Assembly: GCA_003242205.1 (NCBI GenBank)
Contig: QGUR01000002.1
Location: 1 to 43,104, forward strand
Direction: 5' to 3'
Origin: Chloroflexota bacterium
GTDB taxonomy: Bacteria > Chloroflexota > Anaerolineae > Aggregatilineales > Phototrophicaceae
Length of the DNA stretch: 43,104 bases
The notes below the pieces were generated by a model. The model saw nothing but the letters and a program-made list of their open reading frames with translations. It did not search any database and was not told the origin of the DNA. Of this stretch, positions 41,566-43,104 are shown in pieces. The position numbers and the translations under genes are program-made. Each line of letters opens with the position of its first letter. The first letter of the stretch is position 1.

Positions 41566-42438
41566 ATGCGTAAAGTATCGGCGCGCCTGACCATACCGGA
41601 CATTCTCAAGATGCGGGCGGAGGGGCAGCCGATTGTCATGTTGACGGCCTATGACGCGGTCAGCGCCCGGCTGGCGGAAGCCGCCGGCGTGCCGATGCTG
41701 CTCGTTGGCGATACGCTCGGCATTATGGTGCAGGGGCGCGAGTCGACCATTCCGGTCAAGCTGGAACATATCATCTACCACGCGAGCATTGTCGTCAACA
41801 ATACCGAGAAAGCGTTCGTGGTCGGCGACCTGCCGTTCATGAGCTATACCATCAGCCCCGAACAGGCGCTGGAAAACGCCGCCCGGCTGATGCAGGAGGC
41901 GGGCGTGAGCGCGGTCAAACTGGAAGGCGGCGAGCGCCTCGCGCCGACGATTGATCGCCTCGTTCATGCCGGGATTCCCGTCATGGCTCATATCGGCCTG
42001 ATGCCCCAGAGCGTCAATGTCGTGGGCGGTTTCCGTGTGCAGGGCCGGGATGCCGAGTCGGCGCGGCAATTGCTGCGCGATGCTCAGGCCGTGCAGGACG
42101 CAGGCGCGTTCGCAGTGGTCGTCGAGAGCGTGCCTTCCCAGCTTGCCGCGATGATCACCGAAAAGCTGAGCATCCCGACCATCGGCATTGGCGCGGGGCC
42201 GCACTGTGACGGTGAGGTGCAGGTGTTCCACGATATTCTGGGGCTGTTCGAGGGCTTTGTGCCCCGGCACACGCGCCAGTACGCCAAAATCGGCGAGATG
42301 ATCCGCGAGGCGATTGCCGCCTACGTGCGCGATGTTCAGACGCACCAGTTTCCGACCGAAGCCAACAGTTTCTCGATGAAGGAAGAGGTGCTGGCGGCTT
42401 TGCGCGCCGACGGGACGGAGAACGGTGCAAGTCATTAG
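41566..42438 (+). CDS. panB: Ketopantoate hydroxymethyltransferase
   Basis: First committed step of pantothenate synthesis, transferring a hydroxymethyl group from methylene-tetrahydrofolate to ketoisovalerate. The 290-residue length is typical. Motifs: MLTAYDAVSARLAEAAG, LVGDTLGIMVQG, VKLEGGERLAPTI, HIGLMPQSVN, IGIGAGPHCDGEVQVFHDIL. The ATG follows the DUF2520 stop by five bases (AGGAG upstream), and its end overlaps panC by 14 bases. Confidence 0.96.
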   Translation: MRKVSARLTIPDILKMRAEGQPIVMLTAYDAVSARLAEAAGVPMLLVGDTLGIMVQGRESTIPVKLEHIIYHASIVVNNTEKAFVVGDLPFMSYTISPEQALENAARLMQEAGVSAVKLEGGERLAPTIDRLVHAGIPVMAHIGLMPQSVNVVGGFRVQGRDAESARQLLRDAQAVQDAGAFAVVVESVPSQLAAMITEKLSIPTIGIGAGPHCDGEVQVFHDILGLFEGFVPRHTRQYAKIGEMIREAIAAYVRDVQTHQFPTEANSFSMKEEVLAALRADGTENGASH

Positions 42439-43104
42439 CGATCTGGAAGCGCTGCGCCCGGCGCGGGCTGCTCTTGCAGGGCCGGTAGGGCTGGTCCCGA
42501 CGATGGGCGCTCTGCACGCCGGGCATCTCTCGCTGGTAGAGGCGGCTCGTGCCGATTGCCATTCGGTCGTCGTGACCATCTTCATCAATCCGTTGCAGTT
42601 TGAGGCGGGCAGCGATTTTGGTTAATTACCGCGCGATTTTGCCGCCCGTCTGGCCGTTGTGGGAAGCGCGGGCGTCGATCTCGTCTTTACGCCGACGCCG
42701 GATATCATGTATCCGCCCGGCTTTCAGACGACGGTGCGCGTCGCTGAAGTTTCCAAAGGGCTGGAAGGAGCGCGGCGTCCGGGGCATTTTGACGGCGTGG
42801 CGACGGTGCTGACCAAGCTGTTCCATCTCACGCAGCCCGATCTGGCGTACTTCGGCCAGAAGGACGCGCAGCAGGTGGTTGTCGTGCGCCGCATGGTGCG
42901 CGATCTCAATTTTCCGCTGGAAATCGTCGTCTGCCCGACAACACGTGAAGCCGATGGTCTGGCCATGAGTTCGCGCAATCGCTATCTGTCGCCGGAGGAG
43001 CGGCAGAAGTTCGCGAGGGTCTATCGGGCGTTGCAGGCGGCGGGGCGGCTTTTGAGGAAGGGGGAGGGGGAGCGGGAGGCATTCGCGGGAAGGGTGGGGC
43101 GCGG
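42425..43104 (+). pseudogene. panC: Pantothenate synthetase, interrupted by an in-frame stop and cut by the window edge
   Basis: Joins pantoate and beta-alanine with ATP. The start is GTG 42425. The first 66 residues contain PTMGALHAGHLSLVEAA and VTIFINPLQFEAGSDFG, then TAA (42623-42625) stops translation. The same frame continues after it with PRDFAARLAVVGSAGVDLVF, YFGQKDAQQVVVVRRMVRDL and MSSRNRYLSPEE up to the edge. Reading GGT-AAT-TAC-CCG instead of GGT-TAA-TTA-CCG gives DFGNYPRDF, the expected family sequence. An extra T near 42622 and a missing C near 42630 would therefore explain the stop. Sequencing error or a very young mutation are both possible; the G-rich last 60 bases also look unreliable. 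Confidence 0.85.

Noticed and set aside
42623..42625. Selenocysteine or other recoding at the panC stop
   Set aside because: The codon is TAA, not TGA, and the expected residues at this place are N-Y-P, which a double indel explains.

Overview
The window is mid-to-high GC DNA that most resembles a Chloroflexota (Anaerolineae-like) genome. The grounds are the threonine-proline rich linker of an exported protein (39813-40667), a bacterial coenzyme F420 gene set and the overall protein style. This is an inference; there is no rRNA or other taxonomic marker. I found no tRNA, rRNA, insertion sequence or CRISPR array.

Left end (1-3980, minus strand): part of a type I CRISPR-Cas locus, visibly more AT-rich than the rest. 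It reads leftwards as a WYL-domain regulator, a Cas3 whose HD nuclease domain lies at the C-terminus, and the first 78 residues of a further protein, probably a Cas effector subunit, cut by the window edge. A perfect 11-bp palindrome lies in the leader of the WYL gene and is a good operator candidate.

4150-6234 (minus strand): a YgfZ/GcvT-like folate-binding protein and a guanylate kinase with a degenerate Nudix-like tail. Divergent from these, every gene from 6437 to the right edge is on the plus strand, often with 4-bp ATGA or longer overlaps.

6437-38872: a large purine-catabolism region. It holds FolD; 8-oxoguanine deaminase-like amidohydrolase; Nudix; adenine deaminase; guanine deaminase-like CDA protein; YgeY hydrolase; YgeW carbamoyltransferase; carbamate kinase; two fold-type II PLP enzymes; SsnA; a xanthine dehydrogenase in two polypeptides (fused FAD plus 2Fe-2S, and the Mo subunit); XdhC; a YqeB-like protein; and a YqeC-MocA fusion. 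These are hallmarks of the selenium-linked molybdenum hydroxylase/urate degradation cluster of anaerobes (ygeWXY-ssnA-xdh-yqeBC-mocA). The classical YgeX, HyuA and YgfK are not seen. The proposed flow is: adenine, guanine and 8-oxoguanine are deaminated; xanthine is oxidised; the opened ring is processed by YgeY, YgeW and SsnA; and carbamoyl phosphate yields ATP through carbamate kinase.

21879-26614: embedded in this region is a compact F420 block: NADPH:F420 reductase, CofE, an FMN nitroreductase like the C-terminal half of FbiB, CofD, CofC and an F420-dependent luciferase-like oxidoreductase. The FO synthase genes are not here.

The most interesting gene is 32695-34485. It is a 596-residue protein of no familiar enzyme class, placed exactly between the two xanthine dehydrogenase genes. 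Its C-terminal part carries motifs like those of the nucleoside phosphorylase (NP-I) fold.

38974-43104: a trimeric-type purine nucleoside phosphorylase with its own promoter candidate, an exported membrane-anchored protein, a DUF2520/ketopantoate reductase-like protein, panB, and a panC interrupted by an in-frame stop that looks like two compensating one-base indels.
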